Both the position numbers and the translations under genes were made by a program. From contig NC_092661.1 in the NCBI RefSeq assembly GCF_032118995.1, positions 4,280,501 through 4,344,500 on the forward strand: DNA of 64,000 nucleotides, read 5' to 3'. Under the pieces are notes generated by a model, which was given only the letters and a program-made list of their open reading frames with translations, did no database searches and was not told the DNA's origin. Source of the DNA: Asterias amurensis. Taxonomy: Eukaryota > Echinodermata > Asteroidea > Forcipulatida > Asteriidae. The number at the start of each line of letters is the position of its first letter. Within the stretch, counting starts at the first letter, position 1. This document shows, piece by piece, positions 29,603 through 39,829 of the stretch.

Positions 29603-29822
29603 AGCAGCTCTATGAAATTGGACCCAGATTATATCACTCTAATATATTGAAAGAATTTGTAATTAATAAGGACCTTATTTTCACAGACCTTGGTGATTGT
29701 TTTTAAGCCGATGGACTTGACTGTACCTCCTCTGCTGTGTTATCAACACTGAAAAGAAAGTAAATCACAAGATATTTTAAAACTTTTTCAGTAACTTTAT
29801 TTTAAAGCAAATTTGCCCAAAA

Positions 29823-30120
29823 CAAGGCTAAATGTTTGTTTGTTTGTTTGTTTGTTTGTTTTATTTCCATTTGTACAACAAAAAATACAACAATGATGAT
29901 TTCAAGTATATAAATACTGTTATAAATTTAAATTAAGTACAAATGGGGGTTGCAGCCAGAGGAGGTAAGACCCTCCTGTAGTGGAGCACCCGAACTGCTG
30001 TTCGTCCTGTGTGTTGTAAACACACGTAAGAACCCAGTGCACTTATCGAAAAGAGAAAGGGTTTGGCCTGGTGCCCCTGGTTGAATTCGCAGCATAACAT
30101 CACATGGTGTTACAGGTGTA
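29823..30120 (-). repeat. Simple repeat and dispersed repeat tail
   Basis: (TTTG)8 at 29833-29864, then CAAATGGGGGTTGCAGCCAG...GTAAACACACGTAAGAACCC, which looks like a SINE or LINE 3' part read from the minus strand. Confidence 0.5.
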
Positions 30121-30635
30121 TGTAAAAGGGGGTAAGCTCATAATTCAAACAAAGCCCCTCATACTTTCATGACTTTGCAGGAAAATGCTTTATGTTGAAG
30201 CGCCTTGAACACCACTGAATGATGGATTCTGTCTAGCCTATTTCACTCCACTGTAGGAGGAAAGCCTCTTCTCCAATAAGCCATTTGCGTGTTAGATTTG
30301 AATATTGTCTGGTATAATGACAGGCTTAAGCATAAGTTACCGCATGAAAATTGAATGCTTCAGACTATCGATCCAGTTGCTATCTCACATGATTAGGGGC
30401 AAGCATTTGAGTAGTTACGTAAGAGACGGTGAACACCCATACACAATTCTGAATGGATGTGTATGGCACAGTTGTACCAGGTTGCTCCAAACCATGTAAC
30501 ATAGCAAACATGGCAACCATCTCGATAGTCGGAGGAATTCAATGTAAGCGGTATATTATGACTAAGCAAATCATTGTACCAGATATTATTCAAATCTAAC
30601 TCGCAAATGGCTTATTTATTCCATTCTATCCGTGG

Positions 30636-30990
30636 GGTGTCGTGGCCGAGCAGTTAAGAGCACTGAATTCAAGCTCTGGTGCTTCTGTTCATAACAGCAG
30701 AGTGTGGGTTCGAATCCCGGTCGTGACACTTGTGTCCCTGAGCAAGACACTTCACTTTAATTGCTTCTCTCCACCCAGGGGTAAATTGATACCTGTGAGG
30801 GCAGAGATGGTTCTTGTGATTGATTTAGCCGAGTAGCGCATATTTGTTGCATGTGGCTCTATACTCCACAGGGAGCCTAGATGGTTTAAGGAATGATTTA
30901 AGGCTCAGTGTTGAAGTGCCATGAGCGTCACTGCGTGACAGACCTGAGTGCTATATAAGAAGCCATTATTATCATTATTATTATCCTGCG
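30636..30990 (+). mobile_element. tRNA-derived SINE, near full length
   Basis: Head GTCGTGGCCGAGCAGTTAAG with B box GGGTTCGAATCCCGG, body CCCTGAGCAAGACACTTCAC, tail GCTATATAAGAAGCCATTAT with ATT repeats as in L2/CR1-driven SINEs. Confidence 0.85.
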
Positions 30991-31081
30991 CTGTATTTTG
31001 CCAAGATTTCCCTATATGTACTTTAGTTCATCCCTTCTTCGAATGGATACGCCCACTATAAAAGCCACTATCATTATTATC

Positions 31082-31211
31082 TTAGTCTGAACGAGAGAAT
31101 AAGTTCACCCACCTTGATACAGTCTCTACATCACTTTCCTGGACGGCGACCACTGGTGCTGCAGTCACTGTTGTTGCTGCTACTGCTGCAACTGTATGTT
31201 TGGAAGAGCCA
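31082..31211 (-). CDS. MPC1: Candidate MPC1 last exon (C-terminal tail)
   Basis: Acceptor TTTTTTCAG, then one base plus 42 codons and TAA. The peptide is [20 protein letters not shown] followed by [13 protein letters not shown] and a short end. Joined to the previous exon (TA plus T gives Tyr) the frame stays open; the other two frames stop within it. It contains a possible internal donor (AAG|GTGGGT). No homology recognised. Confidence 0.5.
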
Positions 31212-34200
31212 CTGAAAAAACAAAACATTTCCACAATTTTTAGTCATAACTTTAAGGCAAAGAGGAGACTGTAATCGTTAGGGTTAGTTAAAGGGAAGGT
31301 ACATGTTTGGTTATTGTCAAAGACCAGTCTTCTCACTTGGTGTATCCCATTATAACCATAAAATAACAAGCCTGTGAAAATTTGGGCTCAATTGGGCATC
31401 ACAATTGCGAGAAAATGATGAAAGACAAAACACCCTTGTTGGACAAATTTGTGTGCTTTCAGATAAGAATAAGACTTCTAGCTATAAGTCTTTTATTATT
31501 TTAGTGAGAAATTACCTCTTTCTCAAAAACTTTGTTACTTCAGAGGGAGTCGTTTCCCACAATGTTTTATTCTATCAACAGCTCTCCAATGCTCGTGACC
31601 AAGTCAGTTTTTTAGTTAATATTTGTTTTGGGTAATTACCAAACGTGTACCTTCCCCTTAATGAATCACCTGGTCAGTTGACCTAACTGAGCGCACTCCC
31701 TGGTCAAATGACAGGAAAAGAGGAGACAGTTTAAAGCCACTGTACATGTTTGGTAATTACTTAAAATATATATTAGCATAACTTTACTTGGTAGCGAGCA
31801 ACGGAGAGCTGTTGAAAGTATAAAACATTGTGAGAAACGACTCCATCTGAAGTAGCGACGTTTTTCAGAAAGAGGTAGTTTCTCACTAAAATAATAAAAG
31901 ACTTCCGGCCAAAAGCCTTTTATTCCTATCTGAAAGCACACTATTTTGTACAAGAAGGGTGTTTTTTCTTTCATCATTTTCTTGCAACTTCAATTGCCAA
32001 TTGAGTCCAAATTTCCACAGGCTTGTTATTTTATGTTGGGATACACCAAGTGACAATACTGGTCTTCGACAATTACGTAACATGAATTACTTACTAGTGA
32101 TGGAAAGCCACCTGGTAAACGGAACTCACTAGCACACTATTAAGAAGAGACTGTTTATAGTTATAATATACTTACTAGTTACGGTTAAGTCACCTGGTAA
32201 GCTGACCTAACTGAGTGCACTTGTTTGTGAAATGACAGGCCACGAGGAGACTGTTTACAGTTATACTCACTAGTTATAGTTAAGCCACCAGGTAAGCTGA
32301 ACTTACTGAGCACACTAGTAAACTGATAAAAGGAGGCCGTTTATAGTTATACTCACTAGTTATGGTTAAGCCACCAGGTAAGCTGAACTAACTAAGCACA
32401 CTAGTTAGAGGAGACTGTTTATAGTTATACTTACTAGTTATGCCTAAACCACCTGGTTAGTTGACCTAACTGAGCGCACTCGTTGGTGAAATGACAGGCA
32501 AAGAGAAGACTATTGCGTGGTTTGACCATCCATGCAAACCTCATGAAGAGAGCCGAGTAGATGCACAGAGCTGGAATACAACAAGAAACACAAAGCATGT
32601 TACATACTCAGGCATTCTGTTAAAGGCAGTGGACACTTCTGGTAAAATGTCAAGACCAGTCTCCTCACTTGGTGTATCTCAACATGCTTAAAAAAAAGAG
32701 CATGTGAAAATTTGAGCTCTATTAGCAATTAGATGTCAAAGTTGCGAGATAATAATGAGAGAAAAAACACCCTTGTCACACGAAGTTGTGTGCGATTAGA
32801 TTGTTGATTCCGAGTTCTCAAATTCTAAATCTGAGGTCATGAAATCAAATTCGTGGAAAATTACTTCTTTCTTGAAAACTACCAACAGATATATCCATTG
32901 CTTATTACCAAGTACGGTTCTATGTTTATAAAGTGTGAATAATTACCAATAGTGTCCAATGCCTTTACTAAGTCGCTAAAAAGTAGGAAAATTTCATTAA
33001 GTACAAGGGCTGACCTGCAATAGGTACACATGATGTAGTCTTAAGGCCCGGTCACACAGGCCCCGATAACGAGAACGAGAACGAGAACGATAAAAATGCA
33101 CGCCCTCGATTGGTTGAAATGCTCCACGCAGAATACGCCCACGCTCATTCAACCAATTAAGGGCGTGCATTTTTATCGTTCTCGTTATCGGGGCCTGTGT
33201 GACCGGGCCTTTAAGCCCTTTTCACACGACCATAATGTAGCCAGGGTTCCTTGTTACAAAATAAACGAGCGTGGATTGTTTATTTGTTATCACCATGCGT
33301 GACTGATTTTGTGAGCTTTCACACTGCAAAGTTAAAAAACTAACAACCCTTGTGCGACATGAGAGTGATATGACGAATTGGTAATCCTGATCACCTTAGT
33401 TGGACAAGATAGCACCCACAATAGCATGCGCTGTATGGGCATTTCACCTAGGACGTCGTTCAATAAACAAGGATTCCTTTCACACGATGATGTAACCCAC
33501 GTCCTTGGTCAAAACTTCCGCTAGTGTAAGATTTTGTCGTAGGTCGGGACCTCCGACAAAATGTAGCAATGTTGGACAAGATTTGACAAGGGACCCTGGA
33601 CACTCCAAAATTTATTGTCCTTTCACACGAGGTGCATTTTGTAAAATCTTACAACCATGCTACAATTTAGCAAGGGACCCTTGCTAAATTGCTCTCGTGT
33701 GAACAGAAAGGGGCTTTTAATAGACTTTTCAGGCTATCAAACCATAAGTTTTCCAAGAGAAACTAGATGACAATACTTGTTCTAGTCATTGTAAAATCAG
33801 CTAAGGGGGATTCAAACCCACAACCCTGTGATTGCAAGTCCTGCAGTCTAACCACTGAACCCTGGTGATCTATGGTCATGGTTGTTGCCATAGTTACCTG
33901 TTGTCATCCTGGGACTAATGATCTCTGGGTCTTTCTTCATGTCACCGAGGGCAGCTAGGGGGATTCCCCAGTTGGCGACTGCATTCAAATGAGAAAATAC
34001 GAAGACAAAAACATTACTGTAAGTGTTAGCTACACATGTATAACACGTGCAGGGAATACAGAACAAACTAGATTATTTTCTTTTGAGAATTTGTCTAGCT
34101 ATTATTACATTCTACTACCCCGGAGTAGATTTTTCACAAATCATGAGACTTCTGAAAAACTGTCCTGAGTGTACATACTCATACCGCAGCAGTTGAATTA

Positions 34201-36425
34201 ATAATGAAAAGTCCCCTAGATCTACATGTACTAGACGAAAGTAGTTGGCTAGTCTTGGTCGATTTCCAACCTTCAGCCCAGGTAGCAGTTTTATTTAAAT
34301 AAGCAGGACAGTTCTTTTCCGGGCCCAATTTCATAGAGCTGCTAAGCAAACAAATTTGCTAAGAATGAAATTTCTTCCTTGATAAAAACAGGATTACCAG
34401 CAAAATTTTAATTCGTTGCATATTGCTTGTTACTGGTACTCAGCTGTTGATTGCTTATTCTGAAAATCACGTGGGAAATTTTGTTGGTAATCCTGTTTTT
34501 ATTAAGGAAGAAATTTCATGCTAAGCAAATTGTTGTGCTTAGCAGCTCTATGAAATTGGGCCAAGAACAGAGAAGTCTCCCAAATTCCGAAAATCTTCTC
34601 CGCCAGAGAAGAATGGTCTCCAAAATTCCATAAAATCAACTTCGCATATTCTAACAAGACAAGTTCTCAAAAGAACTTAAACCAGCTTGAGGTAGGCCTA
34701 AACAATGTTCTGTAGGTGTTACCACAAACCAAAATATCCATTGACACCTAACCATGCAATGCCTCCAATCCGCCAAGATGGAAAAAGATAACGGAAGTGT
34801 CGTGGCCGAACAGTTAATAGCAACGAACTCAAACTCTGGTGTTTCTGATCAGCAGAGTGCGGGTTCGAATCCCCAGCAGTGACACATGTGTCCTTCAGCA
34901 AGACACTTAACCATTGCTTTGTCCTTCGGATGGGACATAAAGCCGTTGGTCCGATGTGTTGTGCAATGCATAAAAGAACCCAGTGTTCCTGGCTGTGGCT
35001 GCTGTACGCGCCGTAGCACCTTGTAAACCAATAAGGTGCTACATCATTCAGTCTAAGAATTCATCACTGCAATAACCAATCTTTCTGAAAGTTTGTATAT
35101 CTCAGCACCTTGAGTACCATATTGTTATTATTATTATGGTTCATAATAATTTGGAAGGGTAATCATCCTTGCTAGCGGAGGAGCTTGACTGCCAAGGACG
35201 CGGCTACAATGTGTGCCAGGTGTCTGACATACAAGGGGGCTTTTTGGCATGAGTGGCGTAGCCAGCCACATTGACCCATAAACAAAACAAGATAAATGTG
35301 ACCCGCTACGTGAAAATGAGTCAGATGTTGACAATTTCAAGGATTGAGTTATATGCATGGCTGGAAAGAACACACCAGCAGCAGTAATTTGGTATTATGT
35401 CTAAGCTTAGGGGTGTGTCGTGTTGCTGAGTTACTCCCGTTTGAAATTAACCAATACATCATTTTTCTGAAAAACGCATTACTAGTAAAGTGATGTTTTA
35501 AACTAGCATTTCGCTCGAAAGGATACAAATTAGACATAAGTATGATCATAAAGTTGTTGTGTTCATAGCTTTATTGCCTAAAGGTAAGTGTTCTCAAGGT
35601 TCCCCATGTAAATACAAATTTAAAAAAGTAAAAAAAAATAAATAAAAAAAAAGGTTTTTTTTTTCCACATTAAACTGTCCATAACTTAATAATGCATTGG
35701 GCGACATCTGACTCATTTTCACGTAGCAGGTCACAAATACTCTGTGGTCACAGAGTATGGATGGAGCACAGTTTCTAGCCAGAGAGTAAGGTGTTTGAAC
35801 ATTTCTGCGGGAGTAAAACCGGAGGGCAAGAAAAAACTTTGAGGCAACCAATGTTACTCAAGTCAAATCACATTAGTCCTGACTGGGATTCGAACCATGG
35901 CCATTGTGGTGAGAGGCGACTGTATTTAATGTCTCAGCCATCAGCCATGTTAGCTGACCATACATATCACTATTTTTTTCCATTATATTTATTTCATTCA
36001 AGTAAAAACAAAACATAGCAGATTTTCATATTGCTTGAAACTTAAAAAAAATAAAATTACACCCGTTTCGAACAGGCCCGCCAGAGTCGCGCAGAACTAA
36101 ATAGATTAGGAGCGACTTTAGGTCGCCCCAAATAACTTTCTGTTTCAGACAGGCGAACTTAACATAACATAAACATTGGCTTGGCTCATGACAAGTTCGA
36201 CATCTGAAACCAGGGCGACCCAGAGTCCAATTGCAATAGTCGATCTTTCGCTTCCAGTCATTCCTAACTGTTTCAGACGTCAACTTTTCATGTACTTTTA
36301 AAATTCAGAATTAGGTTCAGCGCCACTCTGGAGCGCCTGTCTGTTAGTGTTACTTTTAAAAACATATAAAAACAAAAAAAAGCATTTTATAAATAGTATT
36401 TGTACTCACCCGGCCCCCAGAAATG
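31082..36425 (-). CDS. MPC1: Mitochondrial pyruvate carrier 1 (exon 1 not found)
   Basis: Subunit of the inner-membrane carrier that imports pyruvate into mitochondria, normally paired with MPC2. Four exons join in phase: 36425-36410 (HFWGP plus first base of V), 33978-33898 ([26 protein letters not shown]), 32570-32435 ([20 protein letters not shown]...[18 protein letters not shown]) and 31211-31082 (tail, stop TAA). HFWGPVANWG, DMKK.PEIIS and FMRFAW are MPC1 hallmarks. The expected N-terminal exon, ending about ..YLxST in phase 0, was not found upstream. The Ala/Thr/Val-rich 42-residue tail is longer than the tail of vertebrate MPC1 and rests on splice-phase agreement only. Confidence 0.9.
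31290..31662. mobile_element. Diverged family A relative
   Basis: TTAAAGGGAAGGTACATGTT to GTACCTTCCCCTTAA; a subfamily with GTACATGTTTGG ends and a TCTTTTATTATTTTAGTG middle. Confidence 0.8.
31662..32516 (-). repeat. Degenerate tandem array of an MPC1 exon fragment
   Basis: About six units of 80-95 bp, each repeating the 3' half of the MPC1 exon and its donor region ([15 protein letters not shown]...). The rightmost unit is the true exon end. Others start near 32351, 32262, 32170, 32090 and 31662. Unit 31662 still reads [18 protein letters not shown]. Most units keep AACTAGTRAG donor-like ends but carry stops. A family A element (about 31730-32080) has split the array. Confidence 0.85.
31730..32082. 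mobile_element. Diverged family A relative inside the MPC1 fragment array
   Basis: Same subfamily as 31290 but in the opposite direction, TTTAAAGCCACTGTACATGT to CGACAATTACGTAAC. Confidence 0.8.
32435..32570 (-). CDS. MPC1: MPC1 exon [12 protein letters not shown]
   Basis: 136 bp, acceptor [26 protein letters not shown] and [17 protein letters not shown] match the second half of MPC1. The donor is GTAAGT after AACTA. Reading on instead gives a stop (TAG) at once, so either this is the last exon or it splices to 31211-31082. The 3' part of the exon seeds a decayed tandem array to its left. Confidence 0.9.
32620..32970. mobile_element. Family A element, reverse
   Basis: TTAAAGGCAGTGGACACTTC to GTCCAATGCCTTTA, 50 bp upstream of the MPC1 exon acceptor at 32571. 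Confidence 0.88.
33041..33214. mobile_element. Family I palindrome with TTAA ends
   Basis: TTAAGGCCCGGTCACACAGG to CCTGTGTGACCGGGCCTTTAA. Arms include CGTTCTCGTTATCGGGG and GGGCGTGCATTTTTATCG; (GAGAAC)n in the left arm. Confidence 0.9.
33808..33875 (-). mobile_element. tRNA-like SINE head
   Basis: TTCAGTGGTTAGACTGCAGG and GGGTTTGAATCCCCC on minus, just left of the MPC1 exon at 33898. Confidence 0.5.
33898..33978 (-). CDS. MPC1: MPC1 exon [15 protein letters not shown]
   Basis: 81 bp, two bases plus 26 codons plus one base, acceptor ATGCAG and donor [26 protein letters not shown] aligns with vertebrate MPC1 ([20 protein letters not shown]). Confidence 0.93.
34321..34562. mobile_element. Family D element, copy 2
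   Basis: GGGCCCAATTTCATAGAGCT to AGCTCTATGAAATTGGGCC; arms include GAAATTTCTTCCTTGATAAA and its complement. Confidence 0.9.
34797..35125 (+). mobile_element. tRNA-derived SINE
   Basis: Head GTGTCGTGGCCGAACAGTTA, B box GGGTTCGAATCCCC, body CCTTCAGCAAGACACTTAAC, tail of TTATTATTATTA. Diverged from the copy at 30636. Confidence 0.85.
35883..35950 (-). mobile_element. tRNA-like SINE head
   Basis: ATGGTTCGAATCCCAGTC on minus with a GGCTGAGACATTAAATACAG upstream arm; degenerate. Confidence 0.4.
36060..36350. repeat. Unclassified dispersed sequence
   Basis: Repeats of TTTCAGACAGGCGAAC-like and GGTCGCCC-like motifs on both strands; ends GCCCGCCAGAGTCGCGCAG and CGCCACTCTGGAGCGCC partly pair. Confidence 0.4.
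36410..36425 (-). CDS. MPC1: MPC1 microexon (16 nt)
   Basis: CATTTCTGGGGGCCGG between a TTTTACAG acceptor and a GTGAGTA donor. It reads HFWGP plus G, which exon 33978-33898 completes to V (HFWGPVANWG, the MPC1 signature). The fit of motif and phase makes chance unlikely despite the length. Confidence 0.82.
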
Positions 36426-36929
36426 CTGTAAAATAAAAAGAGGAACACGTTTTAATAACAAAGAACTCAATTATGACTAACAGACTAATAAAAACAAGCT
36501 TTAAAAACTCATTCTGGATGTCAGGATAATGATAAATTTTCTCAGATATAGGGCCTAAGTATTACATGTAAATTTACTATGATGCTGTCCATGCCTGGGC
36601 GACGAGTGCGACTAGTGTCACAGCCGCGACTATCGATTGCTTAGTTTAACTACTCAACTAATTGTGTCGCTCAAAACTAGTCAACACAACTTAATTTACT
36701 AACAAAACACATCAAGACATGGACACAATCCTTCAATCCTTTCAGCTTGAATTTTAGTATATGTTGTGCTTGCAGCAAACATTGCCACAAAGCACCTTAG
36801 GATAATAAAATTTAGTCAAGCCAAGTGTCGTAGTCGCTACTATTTGAGGTGCAACAAGTCGACTAATAAACTTCACTTTTTAGTCGCCTAGGCCTAGCGC
36901 TGTCAAATTCAATAAAACTCCAACACAGT

Positions 36930-37285
36930 TGATATTATAAAACAGAACATTACAGAATTTATAAAAAAACTTGTGTAAGGTCACAGATTAAAATAAAACT
37001 TACACGGTCTACTAATGTTGATAATAGCAAACATCCTTTAAAATATATCTGTCTGAAATTTCATCCTTCTTATCGCTCAGTGAACGTTTTATTGTTGTTG
37101 TTTTTTAATCGATGTCATGCAATGACTATGTCGAAAGTTTTTTCACTACTTTCTCATGACCCAGATGGCCGATCGATCTCAAACTTTAACAGGCTTGTCA
37201 GTTTATGTAGTATGGTGGATTACATCTTACACTGCCAGCAACTTTTGGTTTGCAAAAAAAATTCTGTCATGTTCCTTAAAAGAGC
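36930..37285. mobile_element. Family G element, copy 3, diverged
   Basis: CAGAACATTACAGAATTTAT to ATTCTGTCATGTTCCTTAA; middle has GATGGCCGATCGATCTCAAA as in other copies. Confidence 0.75.
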
Positions 37286-37429
37286 AAGAAAGGTCGAGGC
37301 TACTCACCGTGCTGTAATTACATCAGAGTCGATAGTTACACCATGGCAGAAGGAACATGAAAAACAAGAGCGAATACAAACAAAATAAAGTCCGAATGTC
37401 AATTAGGTAACAATAATAATAAATAATAA

Positions 37430-38145
37430 TAATAATGCATTTATAATGCGCCATCTATCTAGTGTACAAGACCCTATTCCGAGGCGCAGAACAAAAAACA
37501 ATACATACAACAAAAAAGAAACGTAGAACATAATACAAAATTATACAATGAATAATCTACTGTCAAGACATGTAATGAGCTAAGTGTAAGAGGATTTAAA
37601 TAAATGAGTCTTAAGCATGTTTTTAAACAATGGAAGTGAACTACAGCGCCTGATGTTGTTAGGTAGAGCGTTCCAAAGTTTGGGAGCACAAGTGGAAAAG
37701 GCACGATCGCCATTTCAAATATCTTTCAAGACAAACACCTTTCAGAGGGTCTCGAGGTACAAGTCGGTAACCAATTATTTTAGGTTTCCACCCTGCACTG
37801 CACTTACATGTAACCCTTCCATGCATAACAAAAAGCTTCATCTCCCTGCATGAGACCCACTTTAGTTTACTGTGCTCAGAAAAATCTTAATTAGCCTGGG
37901 GTGGATTTCACAAAGGTAGTCCTAACTTAGGACTAGTCCTAGGCAATGCTAAGAGATAGGACCAGTCCTAAGTTAGGACCAGTAACTCATCCTAACTTAG
38001 GACTGGGCCTATCTCTTAGCATTGCCTAGGACTAGTCCTAAGTTAGGACTACCTTTGTGAAATCCACCCCTGGGTAAACAAAGCCATTTCAAATATCTTT
38101 CAAGACTAACACCTTTCAGAGGGTCTCGAGGTACAAGTCGGCAAA
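37430..38145 (+). repeat. Interspersed repeat with flanking direct copies around a family E hairpin
   Basis: GCCATTTCAAATATCTTTCA (37709) and the 58 bases around it recur at 38084 on the other side of the family E element (37899-38070). The frame RLMLLGRAFQSLGAQVEKAR is typical of a dispersed repeat tail. I do not know the family. Confidence 0.5.
37899..38070. mobile_element. Family E hairpin, copy 2
   Basis: Almost perfect inverted repeat: GGGTGGATTTCACAAAGGTA to its complement TACCTTTGTGAAATCCACCC, arms about 80 bases. Confidence 0.9.
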
Positions 38146-38542
38146 AACAAAAAATACCACGGAAAAGTCCAATCATGGTCCAATGCAATCACATTTGCTC
38201 TATAGCTTTGTACACAAAGCAATGGGACAGCCCTGACCACCACATGTGGAATCAATCACTACATGACCACTGGGTTAGCATGGCCATTAAACTTTGGTAG
38301 TTTGTTTCAAGAAGGCATAAAGTTGGATTACACGGAAGCCTGATTTAAAAAAATTATTATAAGTAAAGTTATGCATAAAAATGCAAATAAGGGCAGTGAA
38401 ACACAGTGGCACTGTGTTTCGGGAGCGGTTAATGTGTGATACACAACACAATGGGTACTTTGTTTTCAACAATTTCAAATATCAAATTAGGGGTTATTCC
38501 GTGTCAAATCAACCATGATTCAAGTGCAGGCGATTTGCGTAG

Positions 38543-38932
38543 TTTAAAGGAACGTTACAGAATTGGTAATCAAAAACAAAAATCGCGAAGATGATAGATT
38601 TTAATAAAACTTACACAGTCTAATGAAGATGATGATAAAAAACATCCCTTGAAATATTTCTGTCTGAAATACCATATTTGATGAGAAATAAACAAATTTA
38701 ATTTCCCGTTTTGAGTTTATCGCTCAGTGAGCGTTTTATTCATTTTTGTTTTGGCATCGATGCAATGCAAAATGTGTAATCGGTTTTTCACTATTTTCTC
38801 ATGACCCAGATGGCTGATCGATCTCAAACTTCCACAGGTTTGTCAGTTTATGTATATGATGGATTATATAAAGTGATTACACTGCCAGAAACTGGTTTTT
38901 AAGCAAAAACCAATTCTGTAATGTTCCTTTAA
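38543..38932. mobile_element. Family G element, copy 2
   Basis: TTAAAGGAACGTTACAGAAT to ATTCTGTAATGTTCCTTTAA, full length, opposite in direction to copy 1 by its inner sequence. Confidence 0.9.
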
Positions 38933-39004
38933 TATTTTCTTTCTGTTTTGTAATTTATTGTTTCAGAATGCCTTTAAAACAACTACATGTATGCAAAGCT
39001 GTTA

Positions 39005-39070
39005 AATTGGTAGTTGTGATAACGTAACCCTCCTTCCGCCGTAAGGAGGAGGGTTACGTTATCGCAACTA
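39005..39070. repeat. Short perfect hairpin
   Basis: AGTTGTGATAACGTAACCCT pairs with AGGGTTACGTTATCGCAACT (one mismatch) around a 15-base centre, about 300 bp upstream of the THAP start codon. Confidence 0.85.
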
Positions 39071-39363
39071 TTAAATTGGTACCTTAAAGGCACCTGGAAA
39101 TAGGATTTTTTTTCTTTTAAACATAAGAGTATATGTTTATTAACAATAAAACAATCTTTTGAGTAATTGTTTGTCACGATTTATATGTTAAAAAAATTAA
39201 TTAAGTGCTTGGGGGGGTTGACTCCGCCTACCCCTTTTGTGACGTAGGAAAAGGAAGACTTTGCCTCGATGCATAGATAAACACACGTGCAAAAGTACAT
39301 GTAATTCTAAGACGTGAGTTTGTACGCTGCGAAAAAGGTTTTTTTTCTGGCATTTTTCCGGCA

Positions 39364-39789
39364 ATGCCGACCAGGTGTATTGCTGCTGGATGCAGCAAAA
39401 CAACTAAAGATGGGGTCAGTCTTCATCTATTTCCTGCAGATCCCAAGTATAGGCGGTTGTGGGCTGCGAAAGTCAGATTAACTAAAGCAAAGTGGTCCGG
39501 TCCGACGTCTTTTTCAGCACTATGCAGCGAACACTTCGAGCCGTCGTGCTTCGAATCTGGGATACACCACTCATTTGACATGATGAGAAGAGCCATTCTT
39601 AAACACGACGCCGTCCCAACAATTTTTTCCAGCTAGTGGGAAATCGAAGAAGGTATCTGAAAGACGTGACGAACCCAGAGGAGCATTTGCTAAACGTGAA
39701 AAAAAAATTTCCAGCTAGTGGGAAATCGAAGAAGGTATCTGAAAGACGTGACGAACCCAGAGGAGCATTTGCTAAACGTGAAAAAATTC
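39364..39789 (+). pseudogene. THAP-type zinc-finger protein, first exon, frameshifted
   Basis: ATG at 39364 opens 90 codons. The start MPTRCIAAGCSKTTKDGVSL fits the THAP C2CH finger (CxxxGC near the start, then FPADP, W, CSEHF), a sequence-specific DNA-binding domain found in host regulators and P-element-like transposases. The frame stops at 39634 (TAG). One base less in the T6 run at 39623-39628 would continue as IFPASGKSKKVSERR. That segment (39629-39710) is then repeated at 39711-39789 in the proper frame, followed by a GGTAAGT donor near 39791. The 82-bp unit is not a multiple of three. This could be a broken copy, an assembly error or a true allele. Confidence 0.75.
39629..39789 (+). 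repeat. 82-bp tandem duplication in THAP exon
   Basis: Two nearly identical units starting CCAGCTAGTGGGAAATCGAA at 39629 and 39711. They differ mainly in the length of the A run at the joint. Each encodes a basic stretch (GKSKKVSERRDEPRGAFAKR). Confidence 0.95.
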
Positions 39790-39829
39790 GGGTAAGTTTG
39801 AACTTTGAGGGTATGTTTTTAGCTTTTGC

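Noticed and set aside
37285..37385. Upstream MPC1 exon (frame ending DVITAR at a GTGAGT donor)
   Set aside because: Leaves in phase 2 while the microexon needs phase 0, and lacks the expected RDYLxST ending.
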